A stretch of DNA of 64,000 nt. Source: Gammaproteobacteria bacterium. Its GTDB lineage: Bacteria; Pseudomonadota; Gammaproteobacteria; Pseudomonadales; Azotimanducaceae. The stretch lies in assembly GCA_009841615.1 (NCBI GenBank), contig VXLL01000018.1, positions 1 to 64,000 on the forward strand, given 5' to 3'. The notes under the pieces were generated by a model. It searched no databases. It saw only the letters and a list, made by a program, of their open reading frames with translations, and was not told the origin of the DNA. Positions 39,901 to 48,924 of this stretch are shown in pieces (position 1 is the stretch's first letter; each line of letters starts with the position of its first letter). The position numbers and the translations under genes were made by a program.

Positions 39901-41109
39901 ATGACTACATTCAAAAACGGGCTACGTGCAATTATCTCGTCATCTGTGTTGGCCAGCGTGTTCGCATTCAACATTCTGGCGGAATACGATACGACAACCG
40001 ACCTTCGCTTTCGCGAGCTCCCTGGTATCGAAGCATCACAGCAGAGCCTAGACTATTTCAGACCGCTTGCAGCCGACGACGAAGCGGACGTACCTACCAA
40101 TTTGCCAGTCATACTTTATGTTCACGGCGGACGCTGGATGACCGGCGATAAAGACATTGATGAATCCCCTATTGTCGATCACTTCATAGACAACGGATTC
40201 GTTGTTGTAAGCACGAACTACCGCTTGAGTGAGGATGGTAGAAACCAACATCCCGCACAAATTGAAGACGTTGCAGATGCAGTTGGTTGGATTAGTGATA
40301 ACATTCGTTATCGCAACGGCAACCCGCGCGCAATTTACCTCATGGGACACGGCGCTGGAGCACACTTGGTCGCCTTGCTTGCTACTGATCATTCACGTTT
40401 AATCGATGTGGGTGTTCGTCCCGTCGATGTAAAAGGTGTTATCCTGTTGGAACCACTTGCACTTGATCTTGTTGCAATCATGCAATCATCCGACTCACGC
40501 AAGGGCTTTCATGAAGCAGCATTTGGAGACAACCTCGAGGTCTGGCAGGACGCGTCGCCATTTTTTCATATTCGAGAAGACTTTCCTATAGTCCCTCACC
40601 TAATCGTCGCGGCTTGTCCAGTGGCGTGGCCGTCTCCAGAACACCTAAACCAACTGAAAACCAATCACTGGGCTGCGATCGAACACTACTCCGACAAACT
40701 GCGAGAAAACAAAGTCAGAGTGGACTTGGTAAATGCGATGCAGACTCACAGTTTTCGTTCTGTCGATCGAGATTTCGGTACTACCGGAGATCAGCCAACG
40801 CAAATTGTTTTGGACTTCATTAAAGAACTTGAAGCACATCGAATCGAACGTGAACCGGTACCCACAGAGGGTGTCCTTCACACTCTGACCTTAGAGAGCG
40901 TTGATCAGAAAAAAGTCGCTGAGGAACTAGGAAGTGTTGCCTTCGATCTGTGGAACTTTGATCAGTCTCGAGCCCCCGATACGCCAATTACTCTTGAAGA
41001 GCTTCCAGAAAATCTAAGTAAGGATTTCGTTTCTTGGGATATCAACGAAGACGACACCCTTGATCGAACTGAAATCCAAGCGGCGTTTGAAGCCCTTTTC
41101 AACGAATGA
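39901..41109 (+). CDS. Exported alpha/beta-hydrolase-like protein with EF-hand; nucleophile replaced
   Basis: About 402 residues from ATG 39901, which has AAAGGAG 8 bp upstream; a TTG at 39880 is less likely because that ribosome site would fall inside the gene. It starts with a signal peptide-like segment (SSSVLASVFAFNILA). The body is a carboxylesterase-like alpha/beta-hydrolase with oxyanion motif YVHGGRW and text VVVSTNYRLSEDGR, as in BD-FAE and kynurenine formamidase relatives. The nucleophile elbow reads MGHGAGAHL where GHSAGA is expected, so the serine is glycine (about residue 151). The C-terminus carries a canonical calcium loop, DINEDDTLDRTE. It is probably a non-catalytic, calcium-sensing binding protein. 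Confidence 0.75.
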   Translation: MTTFKNGLRAIISSSVLASVFAFNILAEYDTTTDLRFRELPGIEASQQSLDYFRPLAADDEADVPTNLPVILYVHGGRWMTGDKDIDESPIVDHFIDNGFVVVSTNYRLSEDGRNQHPAQIEDVADAVGWISDNIRYRNGNPRAIYLMGHGAGAHLVALLATDHSRLIDVGVRPVDVKGVILLEPLALDLVAIMQSSDSRKGFHEAAFGDNLEVWQDASPFFHIREDFPIVPHLIVAACPVAWPSPEHLNQLKTNHWAAIEHYSDKLRENKVRVDLVNAMQTHSFRSVDRDFGTTGDQPTQIVLDFIKELEAHRIEREPVPTEGVLHTLTLESVDQKKVAEELGSVAFDLWNFDQSRAPDTPITLEELPENLSKDFVSWDINEDDTLDRTEIQAAFEALFNE

Positions 41110-41200
41110 CGGTCTTCAAAAAATAGCAGTTTAGCGTTTCTGTTTCAAAAGCTTCGATTCGTAGCATAATAGCTAAGTCGAGTATTCGAGAGGAGCTATT

Positions 41201-44200
41201 ATGTTGCGACGATTTCACCTGATAATCGCCTTTCTTGCAGCGGTATTTTGGACATCCTTCGTAAACGCCACAAACGATGTCTATATTCCTGAAAGCTTAG
41301 AACCCTGGGTCGACTGGGTTCTTGACGACAACCCTCATTTCGCTTGTCCCGTTCGCGCCACTGACGGCGTACGTCTGAACTGCATCTGGGTCAGAGAAAC
41401 CAATATCGACGTATTACGCGGTGAAACATTCGGCGCGAAGTTCGAACTCAAAGTACATGCATTCGCAGAGTCCACGCTACAACTTCCGTTCAGTGAGACA
41501 TTCAAACCACAAAACGTGACCTTGAATGGTCGAGAGATCGCGTTAGGAGGTGGAAATTCTGCCCCGGAGGTCCTTGTTCCTGTCGGATCTCACACTCTTG
41601 TGGGTGATTTGGTTTGGACAGAAGAATCGGAACCTAGATATTTAGAGATTTCACGATCAGGGATAGTGCGGTTATCAATCGAAGGAGAACGGGTCGAGCA
41701 CCCTTCACTTCAGGGAGGTGGTAGCAGACTATGGTTCTCGAACGAGTTCACCGATACGCCAACCACAACTACAACTCCCGACACTGAATCAGTTCGTGTT
41801 TTTCGACACTTAATTGACGATATACCTCAGACGCTAACAACCTACATTAGAGTTACCGTAACGGGTAATCCGAGAACACTGGATTTTGGCAAAGTAATAT
41901 CCGATCAATATGAAATCATCAATCTCTCTTCTCGATGGCCGGCGATCCTTTCGAGCGACGGAAACTTGGTCGTTCAGGTGGCTCCAGGGTCTAACGACAT
42001 TCAGATTAACGCGCGGGCTACAGATCAATTGAGTTCATTTCGATACGAAAAAATTTCGTCGTTTTGGCCGGAATTGGAGTATTGGGGTATACGGCCAATG
42101 CACCACCTTCGAATTATTCGAATGGACGGCGCGCGACGGACGGATCTGTCTCAGGTAAACGCGCCGAGTCCAATGCGTCAATCGACAGGATTTGTGCTCA
42201 CCGAAAATGACGAGTTGATGTTGTTAGAGGAGCAAAGAGGCAGTACACAACCTTACTCATCCATGTTTGGAATTTCGCGAGATATCTGGTTGAACTTTAA
42301 AGGTGACTTCTACACGGTAGCGGACTCAATTCGTGCTGATGTTGCATCGGCTCAACAAGTGGCTTCAAGTATCCCGTTGGGAGAAGTGCGAGTCAACGGT
42401 AACGCGCGTTTGATCGTTTATGACGACTCTTCGGAAGAGCGGACGACAAGTGTATACCTCAGACCGGAGGACAACTATTTGGCGTCAGTTTCAAGAGTGT
42501 CCAGAGCAGAACCCTTACCTCCGAATACTTGGAGCGTCGAAGCTGGCAGTCTCAACGCTAGATTGCATCTGCCACCTGGTTGGATGATGTTATGGTCGAA
42601 CGGCGTAGATGAGGTCGAAGGATCGTGGCTCTCAAAATGGGGAATCTGGGATGTCTTCATTGTGTTGCTACTACTCTGCTTGGTGTGGGGTTTAGGTGGT
42701 TGGAAATGGACGGCAATCGTAGCCGGCACCGTACTAATCAGTTATCAACTGGACAACGCACCGACCTTCGGATGGGTCGTGTTAGCAGGCATGTGTTATG
42801 CGATGAAAGCGATTAAACACGTGAAGTTAAACCAGATCGTGAACGTGAGCTTCTGGGTTGTATTCTTCGTCGTGGCAGCGGCATCCGTCTTTCATGCGAC
42901 GATCTCTATGCGAAATGCACTACATCCGCAACTTGCAGCTCAGAGTCCAACTTTCGAAAAAAGTATCGTTTCTTCATTAGCACGCACCAGGTACAGTGCT
43001 GAAGAAATCGAACAATTGGGAATATCAAGTCTGAGCGATTTCTTTAGAAAAATACCTGAACACTTCAATTCTACCACTCCCCAAGCTTCAACTTCGTTTG
43101 CTACGGGTGATGAGCTGATGGAAGAAACGTATTCCACTGGTACGTACATGCCCAAAACCGATCCGGCAGCACTAATTTCAAGACCTACCGAACTCTATGC
43201 CCAAGCTCCGCGAACGATGTTGAGTGCGAGCTTGGGAGAATCTTTAGGTTTGTCGGTCGCAGAACCGAGAGAATATGATCCAACGTTGCCAATTGCGATC
43301 CAGACAGGACCCGGTAGACCTAGTTGGCAGTGGCAGACAGTTACGTTGAATTGGGAAGGTCCAGTGGCACAAGATCAAAAAATGAACCTTGTATTAATGG
43401 GTCCTTGGTTTACTCGGTTACTCTATGTATTTTCAGCTGCTGCTACTCTGCTTGTACTCACTTACTTCCTATATCTAAAAGTTCCTTGTATCAAAGATTG
43501 GTTCAAGCGAGTGCTACCAGGAACATCTGGTGTAGCGTCACTAATATTTGTGGCAATGCTGTTCAACCCACAGGATGTTCATGCTGATATACCCGACGCA
43601 GATCTATTGAAGGAGTTGGAGAGTCGTTTGCTAGCGCTCCCTGATTGTTTGAACGAATGCGCTTACCTTGAAGAGGCCAATGTGACTTTGACAGACGGCG
43701 TATTAACAATAGGTATGAAAATTCACGCGGAGGATCGTGTGGCTATTCCTTTACCCAGCGAAAACAACACGTGGAATCTCGTAGACGTTCGTCAAGGCGC
43801 GAACCAACTACCACTTCTGCGAGAACGATCCAAACTCTACACTTTACTCTACGAAGGCGTGCACGACATAATTTTGACTGCAAACGTCGCTGGTCTCTAC
43901 CAGTTTGACATCACGTTCGAGCTCATTCCAGGACATTTGGCGGTTGATGCACCTGATTGGCGAATCGAAGGTCTGATTCGTGGTCAGGTAGGTGACCGCA
44001 AGCTTACGTTCTATCGCGAGGACACCGAGCCAATCGTCAGCACCACCGACACTACAACGAACTTTACGCCGATAGAAATCACCCCATACGTGTCAGTGCT
44101 AAGACAGATAGATCTGACCTATGAACCCACGATCATAACACGAGTGGACAGAGTCGCTCCTTATTCGAAAGAGTTCACCGTACGAATACCTTTGCTTCCG

Positions 44201-45487
44201 AATGAACAGGTAACAACTGCGGGCCTGTCGGTCGAAGACGAACACATGGTGGTTACTCTGAAAGCGAATCAAGGAAGGATAATGTGGGAAAGCAAATTAC
44301 AAGCAGACTCCACGATCACTCTGTCCGCGCCGTCGATTGCTGAAAGAACCGAACGTTGGTCGATCGTCGGTTCAGACTTTTGGAGTTACGACTACGAAGG
44401 TGTCGTCCCAATTGACGAAGGTGACAACCATACCATGTTTGTCCCACGCTCCAACGAAGTATTACAAATCAATGTGCAGCAAACGCAACCGGTACCGGGA
44501 GAGTCCATGACGATCAGTAGTGTCTATGCTTTGCACACAGTTGATTCCCAGTCCACCACCACGGACTTAGCACTACTGATTATTGCGTCTCAACCTGGGT
44601 ACATGGAAATAACACTACCCGAAGATGCGAGCATTGAGAGTATTGTGTTTGCAGGCGATTTTCAGTCGCTACCGACCAATAATGTTGTACTTCTCCCAGT
44701 TCAACCTGGGAATCATCACTACGAGTTAAAGTGGAAAACCGATCGTGGAGCATCCCTCGCATACAGTCCACCTACTGCATCGTTCAGTCTACCAGCGGTT
44801 AATACAACCACTGATGTTCAACTCCCAGAGAAACGTTGGATACTTTGGTTAGCTGGATCATCGCTCGGTAGTACCGTGGCATTTTGGTCGGTGTTGGTCG
44901 GTGTAGTTCTCGCTGCTGTGGTCATATCAAAAGTCCCTAGGCTTGCATTATCGACCCGAGACGCAGTCATTCTTGCGGCAGGAGCTTCTTTAGTTGATCT
45001 AAAAATGCTCATGTACGTAGGTATTTGGTTCTTAGCAATTTGGTTCAAATCTCGAACCAAAGAAGAAATCACTCGGCCATGGCTATACCGTCTAGGACAG
45101 TTGGTGCTGAGCGGAATTACACTCCTAGTGTTGTACGTGCTAGTAAGTACGATAGTAGCGGCGTTAACCAATGATCCGAACATGTACATCGTGAGTACAG
45201 ACCATAACAACACTTGGTTTACTTGGTTTTCGGATGAAATAGACAGTACGGTACCATCGCCATGGATATTGTCCGTCCCCATGTGGGTCTATTTTGTACT
45301 AATTCTTGCTTGGGTGATGTGGTTAGTCTTCACGTTGTTACAGTGGATGCGAACTTGGTGGGAATCCCTTAAAACTCCTGTACTGTGGGTACCCGTTAAC
45401 TATGGGGGATTGTTTTCTAATTTGAAAATTGGTCGCCAAAAACACGCGCCGACTACCGAAAGCACAACGGAGTTGAAAAAAGATTGA
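41201..45487 (+). CDS. Very large membrane protein of unknown function with an internal duplication
   Basis: 1428 residues; no known family recognised. There is a signal peptide (about 1-23), then a beta-rich exported part with paired cysteines (ACPVRATDGVRLNC), then four close membrane helices near residues 480-570 (WDVFIVLLLLCLVWGL, GWVVLAGMCYAM, VSFWVVFFVVAAASVF). A second beta-rich part follows helices near 735-790 and begins right after a signal-peptide-like stretch (VASLIFVAMLFNPQDVHA). It again opens with cysteines and a TDGVL strand, so it looks like a second copy of the first domain. More helices end the protein (about 1210-1410). The ribosome binding site GAGAGGAG supports the ATG. 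Possibly an envelope assembly or polysaccharide-related protein. Confidence 0.7.
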   Translation: MLRRFHLIIAFLAAVFWTSFVNATNDVYIPESLEPWVDWVLDDNPHFACPVRATDGVRLNCIWVRETNIDVLRGETFGAKFELKVHAFAESTLQLPFSETFKPQNVTLNGREIALGGGNSAPEVLVPVGSHTLVGDLVWTEESEPRYLEISRSGIVRLSIEGERVEHPSLQGGGSRLWFSNEFTDTPTTTTTPDTESVRVFRHLIDDIPQTLTTYIRVTVTGNPRTLDFGKVISDQYEIINLSSRWPAILSSDGNLVVQVAPGSNDIQINARATDQLSSFRYEKISSFWPELEYWGIRPMHHLRIIRMDGARRTDLSQVNAPSPMRQSTGFVLTENDELMLLEEQRGSTQPYSSMFGISRDIWLNFKGDFYTVADSIRADVASAQQVASSIPLGEVRVNGNARLIVYDDSSEERTTSVYLRPEDNYLASVSRVSRAEPLPPNTWSVEAGSLNARLHLPPGWMMLWSNGVDEVEGSWLSKWGIWDVFIVLLLLCLVWGLGGWKWTAIVAGTVLISYQLDNAPTFGWVVLAGMCYAMKAIKHVKLNQIVNVSFWVVFFVVAAASVFHATISMRNALHPQLAAQSPTFEKSIVSSLARTRYSAEEIEQLGISSLSDFFRKIPEHFNSTTPQASTSFATGDELMEETYSTGTYMPKTDPAALISRPTELYAQAPRTMLSASLGESLGLSVAEPREYDPTLPIAIQTGPGRPSWQWQTVTLNWEGPVAQDQKMNLVLMGPWFTRLLYVFSAAATLLVLTYFLYLKVPCIKDWFKRVLPGTSGVASLIFVAMLFNPQDVHADIPDADLLKELESRLLALPDCLNECAYLEEANVTLTDGVLTIGMKIHAEDRVAIPLPSENNTWNLVDVRQGANQLPLLRERSKLYTLLYEGVHDIILTANVAGLYQFDITFELIPGHLAVDAPDWRIEGLIRGQVGDRKLTFYREDTEPIVSTTDTTTNFTPIEITPYVSVLRQIDLTYEPTIITRVDRVAPYSKEFTVRIPLLPNEQVTTAGLSVEDEHMVVTLKANQGRIMWESKLQADSTITLSAPSIAERTERWSIVGSDFWSYDYEGVVPIDEGDNHTMFVPRSNEVLQINVQQTQPVPGESMTISSVYALHTVDSQSTTTDLALLIIASQPGYMEITLPEDASIESIVFAGDFQSLPTNNVVLLPVQPGNHHYELKWKTDRGASLAYSPPTASFSLPAVNTTTDVQLPEKRWILWLAGSSLGSTVAFWSVLVGVVLAAVVISKVPRLALSTRDAVILAAGASLVDLKMLMYVGIWFLAIWFKSRTKEEITRPWLYRLGQLVLSGITLLVLYVLVSTIVAALTNDPNMYIVSTDHNNTWFTWFSDEIDSTVPSPWILSVPMWVYFVLILAWVMWLVFTLLQWMRTWWESLKTPVLWVPVNYGGLFSNLKIGRQKHAPTTESTTELKKD

Positions 45488-45754
45488 GTTGTCTTGAATA
45501 CGAACCAAAACGCAAAGTCTTCAACCTTGAGAGGGAGTAAGCTGGGCGCTGAGTAACGCAAATTTAATAGTTTGCGACAGAGTTTTGCTTTTTACTTGAG
45601 CGTCATATTCCTGTTGATCTTGTGTAGCCATTATCAAGATGTACCGCTTCGGGACACCGTATCGTGGAAATTTCCAAATTAACGCACAACTTCTTCCTCT
45701 AAAATGAGACCGACACAGTGCTTTGATGTAAGAGTGGAAACGAAGAGACTGCAT

Positions 45755-46633
45755 ATGGTTCAATTGGATCCGATAAAGAGTTGCTTTATCTGGGTGCTGG
45801 CTGCTCTCGTACTTAATGGTAATTGCGAAGTAACTTCGGACTCAGTGTCACCACTTGATGCTTCCTTACACAGCACCTCCATTTTCAATGTGACAGAGAT
45901 TCAGCAATATCGCGATGATCGGTATCACGCTTTTCAAGAGAGTTTATCAAAAGGTAAGCTCTCCAAAGAGCACCAAGATCTAATCGCTCGTGCATTGAGC
46001 AAAGCATATTCCGGAATACCACTTTGTTCTTTCAAGTTTACACTTGACGCACAAGGAAATAAGGCTTTTCCTAGCGAGGATGAGGCTGTCTGGATCGTGA
46101 CTAAGTTAGGTGGTACAGAAAGCGAGAGTAGCGAAGATCGAAGACATTATCGGGATGCTCCAATCTCATATGTTCCCAATAACCCGTTTGATCTCGCTCA
46201 GGGAACGGTTGTATCCGAAAGTAAGTCTTCGGTGAAGTTTCGATTCCCTATGACTCCTCGTTTGATCGCGCCAAATCTAGACAGCGATGCGGTTCGCGTG
46301 CTAAGAAAAGTGGATTGGGTTGCCGAGTTGACAATTGACACCAAGCAAAAAGCACCGATCAGCCTATTGCTTACTCTTGCTAGTGACGATGGTCGAGCGC
46401 ATGCTCCCCTAGTCAGTATTGATGTCGCGCGAGTCGAGTTTTTATACCAGTACAACGAGAGTTGCCAATTCTACGAAGTCTTTTCAAAATTGCGACACTT
46501 TAAAGGTTCATCACTGTTTTCAGGAGACTTTCTCGACAAAACAATAAAGACTTTCACCAATGTTCAATGCGAACAACCAATCGCGTTCCTATTACCTGCG
46601 AAGAAAGAACTCGAATTCATCGAACGATATTGA
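45755..46633 (+). CDS. Exported protein of unknown function
   Basis: About 292 residues from ATG 45755; an ATG at 45704 would add 17 residues before the signal-like segment. The start IKSCFIWVLAALVLNGNCEVTS looks like a signal peptide, possibly of a lipoprotein, though the residue before the cysteine is asparagine, which is unusual for a lipobox. The rest is mixed alpha/beta (YRDDRYHAFQESLSKGKLSKEHQDLIARAL... FRFPMTPRLIAP). I recognise no family. It lies in the same orientation as its neighbours in the exported-protein cluster. Confidence 0.6.
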   Translation: MVQLDPIKSCFIWVLAALVLNGNCEVTSDSVSPLDASLHSTSIFNVTEIQQYRDDRYHAFQESLSKGKLSKEHQDLIARALSKAYSGIPLCSFKFTLDAQGNKAFPSEDEAVWIVTKLGGTESESSEDRRHYRDAPISYVPNNPFDLAQGTVVSESKSSVKFRFPMTPRLIAPNLDSDAVRVLRKVDWVAELTIDTKQKAPISLLLTLASDDGRAHAPLVSIDVARVEFLYQYNESCQFYEVFSKLRHFKGSSLFSGDFLDKTIKTFTNVQCEQPIAFLLPAKKELEFIERY

Positions 46634-46760
46634 TTCATGCTCAAAACTAGGTGATTAAATCAAAAAAATCAACCCCTAGGTACGATTTTTGCATCTACTA
46701 TCCGATGCAGTTCCCAGAACTTGAAACTCGATTAAACATTCTGCAATTCAGGAATTTATT

Positions 46761-47348
46761 ATGAAACTATTTAAGATCTTCGCCCTGATTTCGTTAACGA
46801 GCTTAATTTCCTTGAGCGCTATCTCTCAACAAGTTGAAGAAACGGATTCAACAGAATCCTCCAGTGAGTCTTCGACAAGGCTTGAAACAACTCAAAGAGA
46901 GACTGACGAAAACGAAGGTCTCGATGCTACATCAGAGATAATTGACGGACTGGTAGAGTCCATGCTAGAAGCCACAGTTAGCATGTTTGGTCTTACTCTT
47001 TCAGGGGATCTGTTCGAAGAAGTAATTGATGACATGAAGAAAAATTGGCCTGCAAGTATCGAAGAGTTTGACGCTGACAAAGACGGTTCATTGTCTTTAG
47101 AAGAATTAGAAAATGTACCCGAAGAGAACTGGGAAGACGACTTCAAAGCACTCTCTGCAGAAGAGCGCGACGAGACTCTGAAGAGTCAGTTCAAAGAACT
47201 AGACACCGACGAGGATGGTGAGGTCACAGTTGAAGAAGTCGTGAAACACCTCGAGAAGCAAGTAGAAACATTAGAGGAACTGTTCAAGGACTTAGAAAGT
47301 TCTTCATCAACCGAGTCAAGTGAGAAAGCGTCTAATAGTGTCGAATAG
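46761..47348 (+). CDS. Exported acidic EF-hand protein
   Basis: A 195-residue protein with a clear signal peptide (MKLFKIFALISLTSLISLSAISQ), a low-complexity Ser/Thr/Glu stretch, then two calcium-binding EF-hand loops, DADKDGSLSLEE and DTDEDGEVTVEE, both with canonical ligands. It is very acidic overall and ends in a Ser/Glu-rich tail. It probably binds calcium in the periplasm or outside the cell. It is the second EF-hand protein in this 7-kb cluster, with the hydrolase-like protein at 39901. Confidence 0.8.
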   Translation: MKLFKIFALISLTSLISLSAISQQVEETDSTESSSESSTRLETTQRETDENEGLDATSEIIDGLVESMLEATVSMFGLTLSGDLFEEVIDDMKKNWPASIEEFDADKDGSLSLEELENVPEENWEDDFKALSAEERDETLKSQFKELDTDEDGEVTVEEVVKHLEKQVETLEELFKDLESSSSTESSEKASNSVE

Positions 47349-47545
47349 CGCGTAAGCGCTTCGATGCTAGCACCAGAAAGTTGGTTAGTTTCTCTCGAAC
47401 AAATGGGGAAGAAATACCAACGGAACCACACCAAGGGCTCTAAAAGGGAGGCTTGGAATCCAAGAGAAGAAGCAAGACAGGTGTAGAGAGTCGAATAGAA
47501 TTCGACAGACATCTCAGCACGATTAACCAAGATTAGCAGTCGATT

Positions 47546-47644
47546 ATGTCTTACACGAAACTTCACCTAGCGGCTGGCGAATTTATCATGCACAAAGCGA
47601 AATTCCACTGGAGTGATTGGATATTCTTTTTGGGACTTCCGTAG
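47546..47644 (+). pseudogene. 5' fragment of a PH-domain membrane protein gene broken by a TnpB element
   Basis: An open frame starting MSYTKLHLAAGEFIMHKAKF and continuing HWSDWIFFLGLP is the N-terminus expected for a bacterial PH-domain (bPH2, YdbS-like) membrane protein. It runs into a stop codon at 47642-47644, inside the left inverted repeat of the TnpB element. The rest of the gene continues in frame on the far side, from about 48914. Confidence 0.8.
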
Positions 47645-47658
47645 ATAACTTGACAAGC
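47639..47658 (+). repeat. Left 20-bp inverted repeat of the TnpB element
   Basis: CCGTAGATAACTTGACAAGC is the exact reverse complement of 48905-48924. It covers the last base of the tnpB stop codon. A degenerate direct copy (13 of 17 bases) lies just inside at 47665-47681, within the last codons of tnpB. Confidence 0.9.
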
Positions 47659-48869
47659 TAGCCACGAAGATTTCTTGACAGTTCATCAGGTCCGTAACCG
47701 GAACGCCCTCCCTGTCCAATCGCCCGAGTCCCAAGGGCTAAGATATTTAATGCAGCGTTGATGTCTGCATTACCCGAATGTCCGCAACTCACGCACTCAA
47801 ATCTGGATTGCGTCTTGCGGTTCTCTTTTTCGATGTGTCCACATTGGTGGCATTTCTGACTCGTATGTATCGGAGCTACTTCAATCAGCTCTGCTTTGTA
47901 CGCGAGCTTTAACTTGAAGCTCGACCATCCGGTCGCGAGGATCGAACGATTGAGACCAGATTTCGCTCGAACGTGCTTGCCTGGTTGCTCAATCGTACCC
48001 TTTGCGGACCGAGTCATCCCCTGCGTGTTGAGACTCTCGATCACCACAAACTGAAAGTGATCAGCGATCCGTCTCGATTCTTGATGTTGCCAGTCATTAA
48101 GAATATGAGCGATCTTGCGACTGGTTTTCGCAGCTAACTGCTTGGCTTTCAAGTATCGATGCGAAGGCTTGATTTCTCTTTTACGATCCGGCTGCTGTCG
48201 TCTGGCCATCATGCGCTGATAGCGACGACGCCTCGACTCTAACTTGCTTAGATCCGATAAATATCTGATTTCACCCGCGCTCGTAGCAAACTGTCCCACA
48301 TTTCGATCGATTCCTAGAACTTCACCATTCTGATTGTGTTCCACATGTTCCACCGCATAACACACCGTGGCATAGAACTTCCGGCACTCTTCTCGTATTA
48401 CCACGGATACGGGCTCACAGTCCGCGTACGGATTGGCACCACTGATGACTACTTGACCGATTTTCGCGAGATGCAACGATCGACCATTGAGCCTAAAACT
48501 ACCGGCTGGAAACGTAACCGAATCTGTGTCGTACCAGCGACTCTTGAACTTCGGAAACCCTTTGTCAGAACGGAAACATTGCTGCCACGCGTCGGCTTGG
48601 TATTTCAACACGTAGCGAATGGGATTGAAAGGCAATTCACCCAACCAGTCCGTGGTTCGCCTCAATTGGGTAAACTCCTTGCCCAGCGAAAAGAACGTCG
48701 TATTCGGCCGCGGGTTGGACGGGTCAGCGCGATAAGCTTCCATCATTCTTTGATTTTCTGCTAAGAAATAGTTCCACACAAACCGCGTAGCCCCCAAGCA
48801 CTGTTTCAAGAGGTTGGCTTTGTCCAACGTCATGGGATAAAGTCGATATCGTATTGAACGGTTATACAT
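47658..48869 (-). CDS. tnpB: TnpB RNA-guided nuclease (IS200/IS605-type OrfB)
   Basis: Transposon-encoded RNA-guided DNA nuclease, the ancestor group of Cas12. I chose ATG 48869 (403 residues), giving MYNRSIRYRLYP as in relatives; a GTG at 48893 is in frame. The three RuvC acids are present: Asp188 in GIDRNVGQFAT, Glu278 in VVIESLNTQGM and Asp369 in SGNADINAALNI. The zinc finger CHQCGH...FECVSCG is intact, so the protein should be active. No tnpA (Y1 or serine transposase) lies nearby. The gene sits inside a PH-domain gene between perfect 20-bp inverted repeats. The guide RNA would be expected to overlap the 3' end of the gene and read into 47638 and below. Confidence 0.93.
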   Translation of the reverse strand: MYNRSIRYRLYPMTLDKANLLKQCLGATRFVWNYFLAENQRMMEAYRADPSNPRPNTTFFSLGKEFTQLRRTTDWLGELPFNPIRYVLKYQADAWQQCFRSDKGFPKFKSRWYDTDSVTFPAGSFRLNGRSLHLAKIGQVVISGANPYADCEPVSVVIREECRKFYATVCYAVEHVEHNQNGEVLGIDRNVGQFATSAGEIRYLSDLSKLESRRRRYQRMMARRQQPDRKREIKPSHRYLKAKQLAAKTSRKIAHILNDWQHQESRRIADHFQFVVIESLNTQGMTRSAKGTIEQPGKHVRAKSGLNRSILATGWSSFKLKLAYKAELIEVAPIHTSQKCHQCGHIEKENRKTQSRFECVSCGHSGNADINAALNILALGTRAIGQGGRSGYGPDELSRNLRG

Positions 48870-48904
48870 ACTGTTATTATATATACCATCCACGCAATTT
48901 TCGT

Positions 48905-48924
48905 GCTTGTCAAGTTATCTACGG
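48905..48924 (-). repeat. Right 20-bp inverted repeat of the TnpB element
   Basis: Exact reverse complement of 47639-47658, 36 bp upstream of the tnpB ATG. The outer part (GTTATCTACGGC) also reads in frame as V-I-Y-G of the interrupted PH-domain gene, so part of this repeat may be host sequence rather than element. Confidence 0.9.

Noticed and set aside
42815-42840. Second parS-like sequence (AAACACGTGAAGTT)
   Set aside because: Only one half matches the consensus and it lies inside a coding region; treated as chance.
45521-45763. 80-codon minus-strand frame overlapping the start of the exported protein at 45755
   Set aside because: No ribosome binding site at either possible start; overlaps a better-supported gene.
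48336-48764. 142-codon frame antisense to tnpB
   Set aside because: Shadow frame; no TnpA-like sequence in it, so it is not the missing transposase.
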